This document shows positions 4,432-5,444 of a stretch of DNA of 5,444 nucleotides, one piece after another. Both the position numbers and the translations under genes were made by a program. The first letter of the stretch is position 1. The number at the start of each line of letters is the position of its first letter. Under the pieces are notes generated by a model that was not told where the DNA came from, made no database searches, and worked only from the letters and a program-made list of their open reading frames with translations. Source of the DNA: Modestobacter sp. (GTDB taxonomy: Bacteria > Actinomycetota > Actinomycetes > Mycobacteriales > Geodermatophilaceae); NCBI GenBank assembly GCA_025966175.1, contig JAOPVN010000143.1, forward strand, positions 1-5,444, given 5' to 3'.

Positions 4432-5444
4432 TTGGACGACCGAGAGGTGCCCGTGCTCGACCTCGACGCCCTGACCGCGATGACCCGCACCGAGCGGGTC
4501 CAGACGGTCGACGACTGGCTGGCCGGCCTGCTGGCCGAGGCCCTGGCCGGCACGCCCCGCCAGCCCCGCCGCCGGGGCGGTCCGCCGGCCGAATCGGCCG
4601 AGACCGGGGTCGCCCTGGTCGCGGTGGGGAGTCTGGGCCGGCGCGAGCTGCCGCCGCACGGCGACCTGGACCTCGTGCTGGTGCACGACGGCCGGCCGGA
4701 GATCGCCGCCCTCGCCGACGCGCTCTGGTACCCGATCTGGGATGCCGGCGTCCGGCTGGACCATTCCGTGCGGACCGTCTCCGAGGCGGTCTCGGTGGCC
4801 GGGGACGACGTCAAGGCCGGCCTCGGGCTGCTCGACGTCCGGCACGTGGCCGGTGACCCGGAGGTGACCGCCGGTCTGCGGACGGCGACGCTGGCCTCCT
4901 GGCGTCAGCACGCCGGGCGGCTGCTCCCGCAGCTGCGCGACCTGCGTCGGAGCCGGAGCCGCCAGCTCGGCGAGCTCGGCTTCCTGCTGGAGCCCGACCT
5001 CAAGGAGGCCTACGGCGGGCTGCGCGCGGGGCAGGTGCTGCGCGCGGTGGCCGCCGCCCAGCGGGCCGACGAGCCCCCGGCCGACGCGGGGGAGGCCTAC
5101 GCGTTCCTGCTGGACGTGCGCGACGCGCTCCGGCGCAACACCGGGCGGGCGACCGATGCCCTGGTGCGGCAGGAGCAGCGACCGGTGGCCGCCGCGCTGG
5201 GCCTGGCCGACGACGATGCGCTGCTGCGCCAGGTGAGCCTGGCCGGACGGCGGTTGGCGTTCGTCGCCGACGAGACCTGGCGCCGGGTCGACGCCTCACT
5301 GGTGCGCCGGCCGCGGGCCCGCTACCGGCGGGTGCGGCGCGAGCCGCTGGCCGAGGGGCTGGTCCGCCAGGGCGACGAGGTGGTGCTGGCCCGCGACGCC
5401 CGCCCCGCCGCCGATCCCGGCCTCGTGCTGCGCGGTGCGGCGGC
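4432..5444 (+). CDS. glnD: GlnD, PII nucleotidyltransferase, N-terminal part (runs off the window)
   Basis: Sensor enzyme that modifies and demodifies GlnK according to glutamine level. About 337 residues are present with no stop; full-length relatives are roughly 750-850 residues, so the HD hydrolase and the two C-terminal ACT domains lie beyond the right edge. The nucleotidyltransferase motif is GSLGRRELPPHGDLDL (66-81), keeping Gly69-Arg70, Glu72 and the metal aspartates Asp78/Asp80. Next come DHSVRT (110-115, compare GHSVRT in E. coli) and DLKEAYGGLRAG (189-200), matching the KE-x-x-GGLRD motif except that the usual Asp is Ala199. TTG at 4432 is chosen on GGAGGA; GTG at 4453 is the main alternative. 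A further in-frame GTG at 4375 lies in the terminator stem and is unlikely. The frame is the same as glnK but separated by its stop and the terminator. glnD follows amtB-glnK in most Actinobacteria, so identity is secure. Confidence 0.93.
   Translation, partial: MDDREVPVLDLDALTAMTRTERVQTVDDWLAGLLAEALAGTPRQPRRRGGPPAESAETGVALVAVGSLGRRELPPHGDLDLVLVHDGRPEIAALADALWYPIWDAGVRLDHSVRTVSEAVSVAGDDVKAGLGLLDVRHVAGDPEVTAGLRTATLASWRQHAGRLLPQLRDLRRSRSRQLGELGFLLEPDLKEAYGGLRAGQVLRAVAAAQRADEPPADAGEAYAFLLDVRDALRRNTGRATDALVRQEQRPVAAALGLADDDALLRQVSLAGRRLAFVADETWRRVDASLVRRPRARYRRVRREPLAEGLVRQGDEVVLARDARPAADPGLVLRGAA

Noticed and set aside
3916..4911. 331-codon open frame on the minus strand opposite the amtB end, glnK and glnD
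   Set aside because: Spans three real genes and the terminator in antisense; the open frame is explained by GC-biased third positions.

Overview
The window looks like chromosomal DNA from a high-GC actinobacterium. The GC content is very high, GTG and TTG are used as start codons, the genes are tightly packed, and the order ftsY - amtB - glnK - glnD matches that known from Mycobacterium and relatives, where ffh follows. A member of the Geodermatophilaceae or a nearby family is possible, but this is an impression rather than a measurement.

Layout. (1) Bases 1-1042 hold the 3' part of ftsY (SRP receptor), open at the left edge. (2) Bases 1032-1208 hold an almost exact tandem duplication of an 82/83-bp unit that begins inside the last codons of ftsY. 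It ends in a hairpin that overlaps the stop codon of the next gene. (3) Bases 1219-2337, minus strand, hold a complete nickel/cobalt permease of the NiCoT family, convergent with ftsY. (4) Bases 2338-2656 are a 319-bp divergent control region. The nicT side carries a 10/12 match to the nickel regulator Nur operator, placed between the likely -10 and -35 positions. The amtB side carries GlnR-like half sites and a hairpin-rich leader. (5) Bases 2657-4009 are amtB and 4006-4344 are glnK, translationally coupled by ATGA. (6) Bases 4363-4409 form a strong intrinsic terminator. (7) From 4432 to the right edge is the N-terminal ~337 residues of glnD, from a TTG start.

How the genes work together. 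AmtB conducts ammonium. The PII protein GlnK reads 2-oxoglutarate/ATP/ADP and blocks AmtB under nitrogen sufficiency. GlnD modifies GlnK on Tyr51. nicT breaks an otherwise conserved gene order and is the accessory element here. It may feed nickel to urease or another nickel enzyme, which would give a loose nitrogen link, but nothing in the window proves that.

The coding content is ordinary for the phylum and I see no undescribed multi-gene system. The points worth a second look are the tandem repeat at the ftsY end, the Nur-like operator with a possible leaderless nicT promoter, the terminator that separates glnK from glnD, and substitutions at normally conserved positions of GlnD and AmtB.
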